DNA of 64,000 bases from Paenibacillus sp. 37 (GTDB lineage: Bacteria; Bacillota; Bacilli; Paenibacillales; Paenibacillaceae). The stretch is taken from positions 4,402,001-4,466,000 of the forward strand of contig NZ_CP043761.1 of assembly GCF_008386395.1 (NCBI RefSeq). Direction: 5' to 3'. Numbering within the stretch: position 1 is the first letter of the stretch; each line of letters begins with the position of its first letter. The translations under genes were made by a program, and so were the position numbers. The notes under the pieces were generated by a model. The model ran no database searches and was not told the DNA's origin. It saw only the letters and a list, made by a program, of their open reading frames with translations. This document shows, in pieces, positions 47,262-57,526 of the stretch.

Positions 47262-48239
47262 TTATGATTTCCAGGAAATCTCACCAGAGATGATTAGTGT
47301 ATGTTCTCCATCGTGCTTCTCCACGATAAGTGCTCCAGAAGGGTCAAGACCGATTGCCTTCCCTTCAATGACACCATGAGGATTCGTCACTGTAATCTCT
47401 CGATTCATCGATACGGACAGGGCCTCCCATAGGGCTGAGATTACGCCAAATCCTTCTTTTTGATACAAAAAATATAACTGTTCAAGCTCCGTCAGAATGG
47501 CAGCCGTTAGTTTGGTGCGATCTACGGATTGCCCCGTCTCCATCTTGAGTGAAGTAGCTATAGTTGTCAGATCTCCCGGATAATCCTCGGGATCAAAATT
47601 CACGTCAACACCTATACCTGCAATACAGTATCTGACTTCATGATCTTCCACCGTGGATTCAAGCAATATGCCACATACCTTGCGTCCATCAATCAACAGA
47701 TCATTTGGCCATTTGATGCCTGCATCAGCTCCTGAACAAGCTCGAACGGCACGACATACAGCCACACCTGTTAATAAAGTTAGCTGCGGCGTGTGCTGAA
47801 GTGGTAGATCAGGGCGTAACAGAACACTCATCCAGACTCCTTTACCCGGAGGAGAGAACCACTGTCGACCGAAACGTCCTCTTCCTCCTGTTTGTTCTTC
47901 CGCAATGACCACAGCACCTTCTGCCTGCCCTTGCTCAGCTAGCTTGAGAACATCCCCTTGCGTAGACAGGGTCGAGGCCAACAAAACAGCCTTACGGCCA
48001 AATACGGTTGTATCCAGTGCCAATTGGAGGCCAGTAGCATCAATGCTATCCGGCTTCGTTACCAGACGGTATCCTTTGCGGGATACAGCTTCAAACTCAT
48101 ACCCCATGTCTCGCAACTTGTTCACATGTTTCCACACAGCGGTCCGACTGATGGACAGATTACGGCTAATCTCTTCACCCGATACGAATCGTCCTTCTGC
48201 ATTTAATAACATATGTAACAGATCTTCATGTTTGGTCAT
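47262..48239 (-). CDS. birA: Biotin-protein ligase and repressor BirA
   Basis: BirA attaches biotin to acetyl-CoA carboxylase and represses biotin genes. The 325-residue protein has an N-terminal winged helix (about 1-65, with ISRTAVWKHVNKLRDMGY) and a catalytic domain with GGRGRFGRQWFSPPGKG and KWPNDLLIDGRKVCGIL. It overlaps cca by 14 bases. Its DNA-binding domain makes it the bifunctional class. Confidence 0.95.
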   Translation of the reverse strand: MTKHEDLLHMLLNAEGRFVSGEEISRNLSISRTAVWKHVNKLRDMGYEFEAVSRKGYRLVTKPDSIDATGLQLALDTTVFGRKAVLLASTLSTQGDVLKLAEQGQAEGAVVIAEEQTGGRGRFGRQWFSPPGKGVWMSVLLRPDLPLQHTPQLTLLTGVAVCRAVRACSGADAGIKWPNDLLIDGRKVCGILLESTVEDHEVRYCIAGIGVDVNFDPEDYPGDLTTIATSLKMETGQSVDRTKLTAAILTELEQLYFLYQKEGFGVISALWEALSVSMNREITVTNPHGVIEGKAIGLDPSGALIVEKHDGEHTLIISGEISWKS

Positions 48240-49527
48240 CTTGAACCACCCGCTTCACTTCTGCACTTAGTGCTTCATGCTGATTCGCTATCGTTCCAAT
48301 CGCTGTTTCTCGTAACAAATGTTTCATCAGTTGCCCCAGCCAAGGCCCGCCTTTGCGCTGCACCATTTGTAACACTTGTTCCCCTGTGATATCCAGCTCT
48401 TTCAAGTCATGCACAGAAATCGATTGACTCCATTCGGCTGCAAGCTCTTGAACCAAAACAACCTGCATTTCTGCCTGTTCGGATTGATTCCGCCATCCTG
48501 CTGGCAGTGTAGACTGTATTCTAAGCCAATCATCCGCCGCCTGAACACCACAAGCCAGAACAGTAACAATCCAATCGGAACGGAGACTGACCGTATCCTT
48601 CTGCTCCTGAACGGAAGTATGAATCAACTGCTCCACCTGAAGGACCCCTGTTATTCGAGAACGATGTTCATTGGAGAATGTCCACTGACGTAATAATACA
48701 TCTGCTTCATCCTTGCTATAACCGCCAGCAATCAGGATGAGTGACCAACGGAGCAACACATGCTGACCTGACAATTGTTCCAGATTGGATAACAACATCT
48801 TGTTGAATCGGGCCGAGCTTATCGGAGCTTTGATATGCGCAAGCGCATTACTTCTGTATAACAGTTCCAACCCTCTTAATGGATGCGGTCCCGACATCAT
48901 TTTTACCATCTCGGTCCGTACCCGTTCCATCGCTATATGTTGAAGCAGGTCCTTCTGCCTTACAAGACCCTTCCACGTATTATGAGCAATTTTGAAATCG
49001 AATACCGATGCAAACCGGACACAGCGGAGCATCCGCAGTGCATCTTCACCAAATCGTTCCATCGCAGAACCTACACATCTGACTCGCTCTTCCTTGATAT
49101 CTGTCTGTCCACCGAACGGGTCAACGATTGTCCCAGTGACGTCCATGGCAAGAGCGTTCATCGTGAAGTCACGCCGCTGTAAATCTTCCTTGATATCCTG
49201 AACAAATTGAACTGCAGCAGGTCTGCGGTTATCCTGATATTCGGACTCTGTTCGAAATGTGGTCACTTCAAAGTAATAACCGCCTGAACGAACGGTAACC
49301 GTACCGTGCTGCAAACCTGTAGGAATACAATCGTCAAACCGTTCCATGACTTGCTGAGGAGAAGCAGATGTCGTGATATCCATATCGTCTACAACTCGTT
49401 CCAGCAATTCGTCACGAACGCAACCACCTACCCAATATGCCTTGTAGCCATGTTTGTTTAATGTTGTGAGTACATTCTCACTTTGCCTTGCCATTTCACG
49501 ATCAACCTGTGTCCATTGAACCACCAC
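48226..49527 (-). CDS. cca: CCA-adding tRNA nucleotidyltransferase
   Basis: This enzyme adds or repairs CCA at tRNA 3' ends. The 433-residue protein has class II nucleotidyltransferase motifs YWVGGCVRDELL and DMDITT, then the head/neck helical region with RDFTMNALAMDVTG and EDALRMLRCVRFASVF. The start is GTG (49527) after GAGGTGA. Confidence 0.95.
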   Translation of the reverse strand: MVVQWTQVDREMARQSENVLTTLNKHGYKAYWVGGCVRDELLERVVDDMDITTSASPQQVMERFDDCIPTGLQHGTVTVRSGGYYFEVTTFRTESEYQDNRRPAAVQFVQDIKEDLQRRDFTMNALAMDVTGTIVDPFGGQTDIKEERVRCVGSAMERFGEDALRMLRCVRFASVFDFKIAHNTWKGLVRQKDLLQHIAMERVRTEMVKMMSGPHPLRGLELLYRSNALAHIKAPISSARFNKMLLSNLEQLSGQHVLLRWSLILIAGGYSKDEADVLLRQWTFSNEHRSRITGVLQVEQLIHTSVQEQKDTVSLRSDWIVTVLACGVQAADDWLRIQSTLPAGWRNQSEQAEMQVVLVQELAAEWSQSISVHDLKELDITGEQVLQMVQRKGGPWLGQLMKHLLRETAIGTIANQHEALSAEVKRVVQDDQT

Positions 49528-49586
49528 ATATCACCTCTTCTCTTGCCTGTTGTGGTATCCACAGTATGATTTCGTCTAAGAAATGA

Positions 49587-50747
49587 TTAACCGCAAATCG
49601 GCTTCAGATTCGGAACTTCCCTTCCCAACACCCGGTAATATATCTGTTCATATTCATGCCGAATAGCATCATTGCAAAAGTCGTGATGCGCGCGCTGAAG
49701 ACATGCTTCCCTGAACTCAGCAGCCAAACGATCGTCCGTCAATAAACGGATGGTGTTCTCGGCCATGGATTGTGTATCCCCAATCGCGGATAAGAATCCC
49801 GTCTTACCATGTAAGACCAGTTCCGGAATTCCTCCGGCCTGTGAACCGATCGTGGGTACGCCACAAGCCATTGCTTCGAGCGCCACAAGTCCGAAACTTT
49901 CCTTCTCCGATGGAAGCATCAACACGTCAGCCATGGAAATGACCTGAGCAATGTCATCCTGTTTGCCAAGGAAATGAACTTTATCATTCAAGCCGAGATC
50001 ATTAATCTTCCATTGCATCTTCGGCAAATCAGGTCCTTCACCAACAAATAACAGTTTGGCAGGAACCTGCTCCTGCACCTGACGGAAGACCTCTACCACA
50101 TCCTGAGTTCTCTTCACCGGTCGGAAATTGGAGATGTGCATTAATATTTTTTCGTCGGGCGCAGCAAAGTCTCTTCGCAGACTCGCAGCATCCCGAGGAT
50201 AATATATTCGTTTGTCAATAAAATTATAGGTTAGATCGATTGGGCGCTGAATATCCAGCAATTCGACCGTTTCCCGAATCAAATCTTGTGATACGGCAGT
50301 AACCGCGTCACTTTCATTAATGGCCAGACGGATCAGATCCTTCAGAGATTCATCCTGAGCCAGAACCGTAATATCCGTTCCATGTAACGTGGTAACCACT
50401 TTAAGGCCGTCCCCTACCATTTGTTTCGCAAGAAAGGCACATACTGCGTGTGGAACGGCGTAATGAACATGCAGCAGATCCAGCTGCTGTGACTTAGCCA
50501 CCTGAGCCATCTTTGTTGCCAGTGAAAGGTCATACGGAGGGTAACGGAAAACATAATAATCATTTACTTCAACTTCGTGATAAAAAATATTTTTCTGGAA
50601 CGTACCCAGTCTGAACGGGATACTGTTGGCAATAAAATGAACCTGATGCCCCTGTTCGGCAAGTAATTTGCCCAGCTCCGTTGCGACAACGCCAGACCCG
50701 CCGAGGGACGGATAACAGGTGATGCCGATTTTTAGCTTTTTATCCAT
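49587..50747 (-). CDS. bshA: N-acetyl-alpha-D-glucosaminyl L-malate synthase
   Basis: BshA (GT4 glycosyltransferase) makes GlcNAc-malate, the first step of bacillithiol synthesis. The 386-residue protein contains GITCYPSLGGSGVVATELG, HVHYAVPHAVCAFLAKQM and the sugar-nucleotide region LPSEKESFGLVALEAMACGVPTIG, cited here only by its core ESFGLVALEAMACG. The ATG at 50747 follows AAAGGAG. The gene follows bshB1 by about 100 bases. Confidence 0.95.
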   Translation of the reverse strand: MDKKLKIGITCYPSLGGSGVVATELGKLLAEQGHQVHFIANSIPFRLGTFQKNIFYHEVEVNDYYVFRYPPYDLSLATKMAQVAKSQQLDLLHVHYAVPHAVCAFLAKQMVGDGLKVVTTLHGTDITVLAQDESLKDLIRLAINESDAVTAVSQDLIRETVELLDIQRPIDLTYNFIDKRIYYPRDAASLRRDFAAPDEKILMHISNFRPVKRTQDVVEVFRQVQEQVPAKLLFVGEGPDLPKMQWKINDLGLNDKVHFLGKQDDIAQVISMADVLMLPSEKESFGLVALEAMACGVPTIGSQAGGIPELVLHGKTGFLSAIGDTQSMAENTIRLLTDDRLAAEFREACLQRAHHDFCNDAIRHEYEQIYYRVLGREVPNLKPICG

Positions 50748-50846
50748 CCTGTGGACGCTCCTTTGATCTCCCGCTTCATGCAGGTTGATATCTTGCAATG
50801 GAATAATGAAACCCTTCGTTTCATTAAACGTAAAATGTAAAATCGT

Positions 50847-51545
50847 TTATTGGGCACCCGAGCCAAATTGATGAACCACGTAAGGTGTAATTGTAGCAAA
50901 ACCTTCTGCAAACGGGATGAGACTACGCTGTCCGAGCAAGGAATCACGGGCTCTTACACGTTCAATATACCCTTGATTCAATGGCGTTGAGACCGCTCCG
51001 TCTCCCAGTTCGAATTGGGAACGATAAGAGAGCAATGAAGCTTCTTTATGCTCATAGTGTTCCGTAATATCGACAATCAAATCCGTAGGCCCGATGTCAT
51101 TAATAAAGTAAAAATAAAGTTCCTTCACCTGCACGGCAGGCATGTCCGGCATGTAGTTGCGAAGCTTGGCGTTAAATACAGCCTCCTGCACAAGCTTACT
51201 GCAATTGACATGATCCGGATGACGATCTTCCCAATACGGAGCAAACACCATCCGAGGGGCATGACGTCGTATCTCAGCCGTCACCGCCTGTACATGTTCA
51301 GGCGTAAGATATAAGCCACGATCAGGAAGCCCCAGATTCGTTCGACACGAAAGACCGAGGACGCGGGAGGCTTGCTCCGCTTCCTCGGTTCTGCGCTCTA
51401 CTGTTCCGTTGGAAGACATCTCAGCACGAGTCAGATCACACACGCCTACTTTCAAGCCGGCAGCGGTATGTTTGGCAATCGTTCCACCCATACCAATCTC
51501 CGCATCGTCTGCATGTGCTCCAAAGATGAGAATATCCAGACTCAT
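50847..51545 (-). CDS. bshB1: N-acetyl-alpha-D-glucosaminyl L-malate deacetylase 1
   Basis: BshB1 deacetylates GlcNAc-malate for bacillithiol synthesis. The 232-residue LmbE-family zinc enzyme shows [14 protein letters not shown] and the ligand motif [10 protein letters not shown]. The ATG overlaps the mgsA stop by four bases. bshC is not in the window. Confidence 0.95.
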   Translation of the reverse strand: MSLDILIFGAHADDAEIGMGGTIAKHTAAGLKVGVCDLTRAEMSSNGTVERRTEEAEQASRVLGLSCRTNLGLPDRGLYLTPEHVQAVTAEIRRHAPRMVFAPYWEDRHPDHVNCSKLVQEAVFNAKLRNYMPDMPAVQVKELYFYFINDIGPTDLIVDITEHYEHKEASLLSYRSQFELGDGAVSTPLNQGYIERVRARDSLLGQRSLIPFAEGFATITPYVVHQFGSGAQ

Positions 51546-51982
51546 TCGGAATCACCTGAATTCAATCCAGCCTCCGGCTTGTACTTATGTACCAGCTCTC
51601 TCCAGGCAAAATCACCACGATCCAGAGCCTTAACCAGAATCTCAGCGGTTGCGATATTCGTGGCAAGGGGAATTCCCTGCACATCACAAAGACGTAACAA
51701 CGCATTGATATCCGGCTCATGAGGTTGTGCCATCAGTGGATCTCGCAGGAAAATAATCAGATCCATCTCATTTTGCGCAACCAAAGCTCCAATCTGCTGA
51801 TCTCCGCCCAGTGGGCCTGATTCGAATCGATGAATCTTCAGAGATGTTCCTTCCATAATACGAAGGCCTGTTGTTCCTGTAGAATATAATTGATGGTCCG
51901 TAAAAACAGGCTCATATGCCGTCACGAAGTTAACCATCTCTTCTTTTTTACGATCATGGGCGATAAATGCTATTTTCAACAT
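51542..51982 (-). CDS. mgsA: Methylglyoxal synthase
   Basis: MgsA converts dihydroxyacetone phosphate to methylglyoxal, a phosphate-relief bypass of glycolysis. The 146-residue protein contains [28 protein letters not shown] and [15 protein letters not shown] with the catalytic Asp in FLRDPL. It sits between dapB and bshB1, as in B. subtilis; bacillithiol helps detoxify methylglyoxal, which makes the pairing sensible. Confidence 0.96.
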   Translation of the reverse strand: MLKIAFIAHDRKKEEMVNFVTAYEPVFTDHQLYSTGTTGLRIMEGTSLKIHRFESGPLGGDQQIGALVAQNEMDLIIFLRDPLMAQPHEPDINALLRLCDVQGIPLATNIATAEILVKALDRGDFAWRELVHKYKPEAGLNSGDSE

Positions 51983-51993
51983 GACAATCTCCT

Positions 51994-52797
51994 TTAGTCG
52001 ATAAAGTGGTCAAATCCGTAGATCATTCCTGTATACTCCATAACCTTTTGCACACCAATCTTAACACCAGGCATATAACCTGCGCGCTCGTAGGAGTCAT
52101 GCCGAATTTTGAGTGACTGTCCATAGTCTCCGAAAACAACTTCCTGCTGCGCGAATACGCCAGGCAATCGTACACTGTGAATTCGGAAGCCATTGTAATA
52201 CCCGCCCCGTGATCCTTCAATCGTTTCTTCCTCATTTGGATTACCTTGACGAAGTTCTTCCCGATTGGCAGCAATCAGTTCCGCTGTTTTGATCGCAGTT
52301 CCGGAAGGAGCATCCAGCTTCTGATCCCCGTGATATTCGATAATCTCCACATTTGGCATATGTTTGGCAGCCTGTGCTGCGAATCGCATCATCAAAATGG
52401 CACCAATCGAGAAGTTAGGGGCAATAAGCCCTCCAATTCCTTTGTCCTGGCACTGCTTGTCCAACTGTTCGATCTGCTCCGGCGTGAAGCCGGTAACACC
52501 CATGACAGGTCTGACTCCATGACGGATCGCGATCTCAGTATGTGCAAACGCAAATTGTGGTACTGTAAAATCAACCATAACCTGCGGTTTTGTTTCGGCA
52601 AAAGCCATTTCGATATCATCAGTCACCAGCACCCCACACTCTGGCAAACCAACAAGGGTTCCTGCATCCGTGCCTGCTCCGGAGCGGTTGACAGCCGCTG
52701 CAAGCTCCAATTCCGGGTCCTGAAGTACCAATTTCACAACTTCACGGCCCATACGGCCAGCCGCTCCGATCACGGCAACTCTGATTACTTCACTCAT
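51994..52797 (-). CDS. dapB: 4-hydroxy-tetrahydrodipicolinate reductase
   Basis: DapB makes tetrahydrodipicolinate for lysine and meso-diaminopimelate. The 267-residue protein has the Rossmann motif [17 protein letters not shown] and the active-site segment [15 protein letters not shown]. The catalytic His and the Lys are present, but the position after the His, usually a second His, is Gly. The ATG follows GGAGATG. It precedes mgsA by 11 bases. Confidence 0.95.
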   Translation of the reverse strand: MSEVIRVAVIGAAGRMGREVVKLVLQDPELELAAAVNRSGAGTDAGTLVGLPECGVLVTDDIEMAFAETKPQVMVDFTVPQFAFAHTEIAIRHGVRPVMGVTGFTPEQIEQLDKQCQDKGIGGLIAPNFSIGAILMMRFAAQAAKHMPNVEIIEYHGDQKLDAPSGTAIKTAELIAANREELRQGNPNEEETIEGSRGGYYNGFRIHSVRLPGVFAQQEVVFGDYGQSLKIRHDSYERAGYMPGVKIGVQKVMEYTGMIYGFDHFID

Positions 52798-52877
52798 ATT
52801 GACTGCATCTCCTCGCTATGTTGGATCATATCGTTGAATCCATTTCTACTCAAAAGAAATCTTTGCAAAATGAATTC

Positions 52878-53402
52878 TTATTGAATGGATTTCATACGTT
52901 GCTTGATTTCCTGTAACATCTGATGCAGTTGCCCATTCTGCGGATCCATCAAAATCGCCTCACGCAGCGCCTGAATTGCATATTCAAATTCATTCAAATC
53001 ACTGTAAGCCAGCGCAAGCATAACATGAGCTTCCACTGAGAGCGGATCAAGTTGGACCGCTTCTTGCAGAAGCGTAGACGCTTCCACATAGCGCTCCTGT
53101 GTTGCAGTACCCGCCTGCTCCAACAGCAACTTCGCTCTGGAGGTCAATTGTTTTGCTTCCAACGTCTGCAGATGCAAAATATACTCTTCTGTTCCTGGCG
53201 ACAATTCAACCGACTTGCGTGCATATTCAAGCGCCGGAACCAGATGTTTGCTGCGGGCGTGTGTAATGGAACAGCGATAATATAACTCCGCATGTTTTGG
53301 ATAAGCGTGAATGGCTGACTCGAACCAACGAATCGCCTGCTCAAAATCATTTTGTAATATACAGCGATAAGCCTGCTGCATATATTCTTCCGGTTTCATC
53401 AT
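52878..53402 (-). CDS. Tetratricopeptide repeat protein
   Basis: The 174-residue cytoplasmic protein is built of TPR units throughout (QAYRCILQNDFEQAIRWFE, LYYRCSITHARSKHLVPAL, HVMLALAYSDLNEFEYAIQ). The ATG at 53402 follows GGGGAGGG at nine bases; the longer upstream frame overlaps the mazG-like gene and is not used. It sits between dapB and the MazG-like gene. Its partner is unknown. Confidence 0.85.
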   Translation of the reverse strand: MMKPEEYMQQAYRCILQNDFEQAIRWFESAIHAYPKHAELYYRCSITHARSKHLVPALEYARKSVELSPGTEEYILHLQTLEAKQLTSRAKLLLEQAGTATQERYVEASTLLQEAVQLDPLSVEAHVMLALAYSDLNEFEYAIQALREAILMDPQNGQLHQMLQEIKQRMKSIQ

Positions 53403-53452
53403 TAAGCTGACCCTCCCCGATCGGGTGATGGTACAGCATATGTAATCTACGC

Positions 53453-53782
53453 CTAATCGGTGTTTTTGGGAGTCCACCGATTGGCATCGCGGGTGTTAAA
53501 TTTATGCATGACTTTATCGTGCGCCTCAGCCAGATCAATTCCCAGTGAGTTCGCAAAACAAATCGTGATAAATAAAATATCTCCAAGCTCAAGTTCAATG
53601 GAATTGGCTGCTTCGGAAGATTTCTTCGGCTTCTCGCCGAATTCATGATTCACTTCTCTGGCGAGCTCCCCAACCTCTTCAGACATCCGGGCCAACATGG
53701 CCAGAGGACTGAAATACCCCTCCTTGAACTGGGAGATATACTGATCAACCTCACGCTGCATTTCTGCGATGCTTTTCTCCAT
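53453..53782 (-). CDS. MazG-like nucleotide pyrophosphohydrolase (YpjD type)
   Basis: This 109-residue all-alpha NTP pyrophosphatase resembles YpjD. Metal-binding acids are visible in EEVGELAREVN and the ELGDILFITICFAN segment. It may clear non-canonical nucleotides. AAAAGGAGAA precedes the start. In B. subtilis the same gene lies beside dapB. Confidence 0.9.
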   Translation of the reverse strand: MEKSIAEMQREVDQYISQFKEGYFSPLAMLARMSEEVGELAREVNHEFGEKPKKSSEAANSIELELGDILFITICFANSLGIDLAEAHDKVMHKFNTRDANRWTPKNTD

Positions 53783-53954
53783 GAGAACGGATTCTCCTTT
53801 TGAAATGATGTCGTATTTGTTCCTAATAATATCAGTTATTTAGATTCACTTCCACCATCATCATCTACAAATCATTTTTAAAGAATCAATAAACAGGTAT
53901 ACTAGATGGGAATGATTGCTTCTTCATTCTAATTTATCTACAGCGAGGGATCTT

Positions 53955-54824
53955 ATGAGCACTGCCAAAACCTGGATTCAAGTTAAACTGGTTCTTCCCA
54001 TCGTGCTGGGTACAACCTTATATGCCTTTGGGCTCCTCTATTTTATTATCCCCAATCAGCTTATGGAAGGCGGCCTTACTGGGGTTACGGTGCTGATCAA
54101 TTACGCTTTTGGCATCTCACCTTCACTTACAACCTTGATTCTGAATGTTCCCCTCTTTCTGATCGGGCTCAAAATTTTGGGCGGCAGACAGATGATCTAT
54201 ACGGGTATCGGAATCGGGGCACTAACCGTTTTTCTATGGTTGTTTGAGAAGTTGATTCATCTGGGCTGGATTGAACCATTACATACCGAGAATGACTTAC
54301 TGTTAGCTGCACTATATGCAGGTGTCACCCTTGGAGCCGGTCTTGGCATTGTATTCCGTTGGGGTGGAACGACGGGCGGTTCAGACATCATCGCTCGTAT
54401 TCTCAACCGCAAGTATGGATGGAGTATGGGCCGAGTATTACTGGGCATCGACTTCGTCATTATCGGGCTCTCTCTCATCTACATCCCCAAAGAAAAAATT
54501 CTGTACACGCTCGTAGCTGTATTTATCGCCTCTAAAGTCATCGACTTTATTCAGGAAGGTGCATATTCTGCCCGGGCATTTATGATCATTAGTGACCATG
54601 CGCCCGAGATTGCTGAGCAGATCACACGGGATATGGATCGTGGCGTTACCCTCATTCCAGCCATTGGCGCGTACTCTAAACAGGCCAAACACATGGCCTA
54701 CTGTGTGATCTCCAGGCAAGAGTTCAGGCGTCTGCAGACCATTGTACGTGCCATTGACCCCAGAGCTTTTGTCATCATCAGCGATGTTCACGATGTACAT
54801 GGAGAAGGTTTCAAAGAAAGCTGA
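53955..54824 (+). CDS. YitT-family membrane protein (YpjC type)
   Basis: This 289-residue protein has about five membrane segments (about 12-190) of the YitT/DUF161 family followed by a cytoplasmic DUF2179 domain (about 205-285). LMEGGLTGVTVLINYAFGIS and GGTTGGSDIIARILNRKYG are conserved family segments. The ATG follows GAGGG at about six bases; the longer frame from 53916 lacks a site. The function is not established. It is the only plus-strand gene in the 29-63 kb stretch. Confidence 0.9.
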   Translation: MSTAKTWIQVKLVLPIVLGTTLYAFGLLYFIIPNQLMEGGLTGVTVLINYAFGISPSLTTLILNVPLFLIGLKILGGRQMIYTGIGIGALTVFLWLFEKLIHLGWIEPLHTENDLLLAALYAGVTLGAGLGIVFRWGGTTGGSDIIARILNRKYGWSMGRVLLGIDFVIIGLSLIYIPKEKILYTLVAVFIASKVIDFIQEGAYSARAFMIISDHAPEIAEQITRDMDRGVTLIPAIGAYSKQAKHMAYCVISRQEFRRLQTIVRAIDPRAFVIISDVHDVHGEGFKES

Positions 54825-54847
54825 TATAACACAGAAACTACAAGAAA

Positions 54848-54899
54848 ACCTCTTTTTACATGAAGAGCCGTTAGCGTGGCTGTTCATGTGGAAAGAGGT
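54848..54899 (+). terminator. Terminator after the YitT-family gene
   Basis: Long imperfect arms (ACCTCTTTTTACATGAA and TTCATGTGGAAAGAGGT) are followed by seven T on the plus strand. Confidence 0.82.
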
Positions 54900-54945
54900 C
54901 TTTTTTTATATACCACTTATAGACCAGGATCAAGTTCATATCCGA

Positions 54946-55815
54946 TTAGCGCCGAAAAGGAAAAATCCCCTGCTGCTGCGCACGATATTTTCGATATCCG
55001 GCGTAACTTAACGTCGCCACAATGACCGAACTAATGAGCAGTCCGGCTGCCCTGCGATCAGGGCCTTGTACAAAAGGTACAAAGGCACTCTCGTCCTTCT
55101 CGCGACCAAATAACTGGTTTACCAGTTCCTCCCCATGGCCCACCATGCTCTTTAACTGAGCCAGATCAGGTTGCTTGGCAGCGGTAAGGCCTTTGGTATG
55201 AGATAACCAGGCGTCCATCTGAGCAATCTCATACGGTTCACGGCGAATCAGTGCGGCAGGACGAATCGTCTCATAATGCTCCTCCAGAACGGTGTAACGG
55301 TTTGCCAGTACGGCCGCAGTTTGCCCTTGATTTGTAGCAGCGGATAAAGCGTCCAGATCGTTTTTCACAATTTTATAATACTGAAGCCATAAAGGCTTGG
55401 TTGGATTCGCGAGACTATCTGCTGCAAGTCTGAGTTTGGCAGAGGACTGCTGAAGAGAAGCATCGTCATTTTTCACCTTCACAACGGCTTGTTTCACTTC
55501 AACAATGGTTTCGGACAAGGCGTGAATGCCCTCAACTGTCGTTTGTCCCTCAAAGGAAATATGCTCCAGACTTTTACTGATACGCAGAATGCTGCCTCGC
55601 ACTTCTTCAATATTATTCTCGAGCGCCTGTCGATACAATATGGCTGCTTCCTCATTCAGTTGTGCAATTGAATTGCTTGTGGACACTTGCTGATCTGAAT
55701 TCAAATTCAATGCTTCACTTTGCGCGGATACACGATATGCTAAGTTCGTCCAAAGCAACAGAGCCATGAACGATACCACCAGTAAGCCAGTTTTGATCCC
55801 AAACGTTCTCTTCAT
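54946..55815 (-). CDS. ypjB: YpjB-like sporulation membrane protein
   Basis: The 289-residue product has an N-terminal signal/anchor (about 8-30), a long helical extracytoplasmic domain (about 40-245), and a C-terminal membrane segment (about 262-280, GLLISSVIVATLSYAGY). This matches the YpjB sporulation protein family. ATG 55815 lies six bases after GGGAGGG; earlier in-frame codons overlap that site. It is next to YpjA as in B. subtilis. Confidence 0.82.
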   Translation of the reverse strand: MKRTFGIKTGLLVVSFMALLLWTNLAYRVSAQSEALNLNSDQQVSTSNSIAQLNEEAAILYRQALENNIEEVRGSILRISKSLEHISFEGQTTVEGIHALSETIVEVKQAVVKVKNDDASLQQSSAKLRLAADSLANPTKPLWLQYYKIVKNDLDALSAATNQGQTAAVLANRYTVLEEHYETIRPAALIRREPYEIAQMDAWLSHTKGLTAAKQPDLAQLKSMVGHGEELVNQLFGREKDESAFVPFVQGPDRRAAGLLISSVIVATLSYAGYRKYRAQQQGIFPFRR

Positions 55816-55881
55816 GGACATCCCTCCCACCACCAATGTATGGCGGGGGACAGTTCATTAGAACAAGCTCAAGATCGGATA

Positions 55882-56508
55882 TTAGGTTCGTTTCGCTTGT
55901 CTTAAAGCCAGCCACGCGCACAGAATGCTTACCAGTGTCAGTCCGAATGTGAAATTACGCACACCATCTACATGATCATAGAGGGATGCGGGTAACCAAG
56001 GGTAAATATCATATGTATAATCCATCGTATCATTCAATAGTGTCCAGAGACCTGCAACGACAAGGGAAGCCCAGCGGAAGCCGAAAAAGCGTACATAAAT
56101 AAGAGCTTCAATGGCCATCGCACTATGCGAAGCAATCAACATCCAGTCTTGCCAGTGCTGTGTACCACCTTGCATCCAGCCAGCGAAAATAATGGATACG
56201 GCCCACACGCCATATTTCACAGATGTGACCACGGCAAGCGCCTGAATCACATGTCCGATCCGTTTGATAATGATGGACCGTGGTGGGTACAAGACCCATA
56301 ACAATGCTAAAGTAAAAAACAAACTCGCTGTTGGACTATCTGGCACAAATACGATCTGCCACACCGGCTGCTCCGCCAGCGTCAATTTCATTTGCTCCCC
56401 GTACCAGATGTATCCGTATACCGTTCCTACCGCATTACACCAAAATAATAGCCACAGGAAATAACGATTGGTCAGAAATTCCCTACTCCAGAAATACGAT
56501 AAAGCCAC
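55882..56508 (-). CDS. ypjA: YpjA-like integral membrane protein (DUF1405)
   Basis: The protein has about five membrane helices (for example FLWLLFWCNAVGTVYGYIWY, LFFTLALLWVLYP) and the DUF1405 look. The frame extends upstream to 56589 but there it runs through the qcrC terminator hairpin; the GTG at 56508 follows GGAAGGGG at eight bases and gives 208 residues. Its function is not known. It follows qcrABC and precedes YpjB. Confidence 0.8.
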   Translation of the reverse strand: MALSYFWSREFLTNRYFLWLLFWCNAVGTVYGYIWYGEQMKLTLAEQPVWQIVFVPDSPTASLFFTLALLWVLYPPRSIIIKRIGHVIQALAVVTSVKYGVWAVSIIFAGWMQGGTQHWQDWMLIASHSAMAIEALIYVRFFGFRWASLVVAGLWTLLNDTMDYTYDIYPWLPASLYDHVDGVRNFTFGLTLVSILCAWLALRQAKRT

Positions 56509-56575
56509 ATTCCCTGCCCCTTCCTTGATCATATATTGCGCACGATACAGTGCTGTCCAAAAAAACACTTCAAAA

Positions 56576-56603
56576 AAACCTGACCGCATAAACGATCAGG
56601 TTT
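56576..56603 (-). terminator. Terminator of qcrABC
   Basis: AAACCTGA (minus-strand arm at 56603-56596) and its complement form an imperfectly extended hairpin, followed by seven T, about 20 bases after the qcrC stop. Confidence 0.8.
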
Positions 56604-56620
56604 CATTGGTTATTTCGATT

Positions 56621-57505
56621 TTACTGTTCTGCTTTCTGTTTCGCAAGCCATTCGGTCAGATGAGTAATCTCTTCATCCGTTACACCTTGAGCAATCGCTT
56701 GATCGTACATCGCAGGCATCTCGTTATAACCTTCTTTGATAATAGTCAGAATCTCTTCCTGACTGTGCTTGTCACCCACACCCCGAAGTGAAGGTCCACT
56801 TGCGCCCTTCATATCAGCCGCATGGCAGCCAATACAACCGGCCTTCTTGTACGTTTCCATTGCAGGATCATCCTGCTCCACGATCGCAACTTCCTCTTGC
56901 TGTCCGGGTGCGTTGGAAACTGGTGGGAGCCCCTGTTCACGCCTCTCCAGTGCTTCTTCTTCACGTTGAATATGCTCAGGCTTCTGTCCACTTGCTTCCA
57001 ACTCATGCTCGTAATGTGTCCACGCTACATTCGTCAGATAGAATACAGAAATGACCGACAAAATCATCAGTGATGAAGCAATGGGGCGTTTATAGAAACG
57101 CCTCTCCTTACCTGTGTCCAGGAATGGTGCCAGCAGCAAAGCTCCAAAAGCGACTCCGCTGACTCCCAGTACCCCGAGCAGAACGTAATCGCCCGATGCG
57201 TATGGATACTTCAAGTACTGATACAGAAAAAGGAAGTACCAGTCCGGCATGGGTATAACGGATGCGCTTGGATTGGCCGGATACCCCAAAGGTGCAGGTT
57301 CTGAGATCGTTAGTACCAGAATCCCCACCAATACAACGACACCAACCATCCATTCTTTCAGCAGGAAGTTGGGAATAAAGGCTTCTGATTTGCCGGGATA
57401 CGCCGTGTAATCAGGCGGGGTAATAAATCCCGCCCCTTTACGGACCCGTGAATCACCGACAAAGATAACCTTTTCCTCATCATCCTTCTTATGTCCGTGA
57501 GCCAT
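56621..57505 (-). CDS. qcrC: Menaquinol:cytochrome c reductase cytochrome b/c subunit
   Basis: QcrC (294 residues) fuses a cytochrome-b subunit-IV-like part (about 50-165, three membrane segments, MPDWYFLFLYQYLKYP) to a C-terminal c-type cytochrome domain (about 210-290). The haem c motif CIGCH and axial Met (GYNEMPAMYDQ) are visible. It is a part of the Bacillus-type bc complex passing electrons from menaquinol to cytochrome c. AGGGAGGAA precedes the ATG. Confidence 0.95.
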   Translation of the reverse strand: MAHGHKKDDEEKVIFVGDSRVRKGAGFITPPDYTAYPGKSEAFIPNFLLKEWMVGVVVLVGILVLTISEPAPLGYPANPSASVIPMPDWYFLFLYQYLKYPYASGDYVLLGVLGVSGVAFGALLLAPFLDTGKERRFYKRPIASSLMILSVISVFYLTNVAWTHYEHELEASGQKPEHIQREEEALERREQGLPPVSNAPGQQEEVAIVEQDDPAMETYKKAGCIGCHAADMKGASGPSLRGVGDKHSQEEILTIIKEGYNEMPAMYDQAIAQGVTDEEITHLTEWLAKQKAEQ

Positions 57506-57526
57506 TGCGATTCCTCCCTTCTCAGT

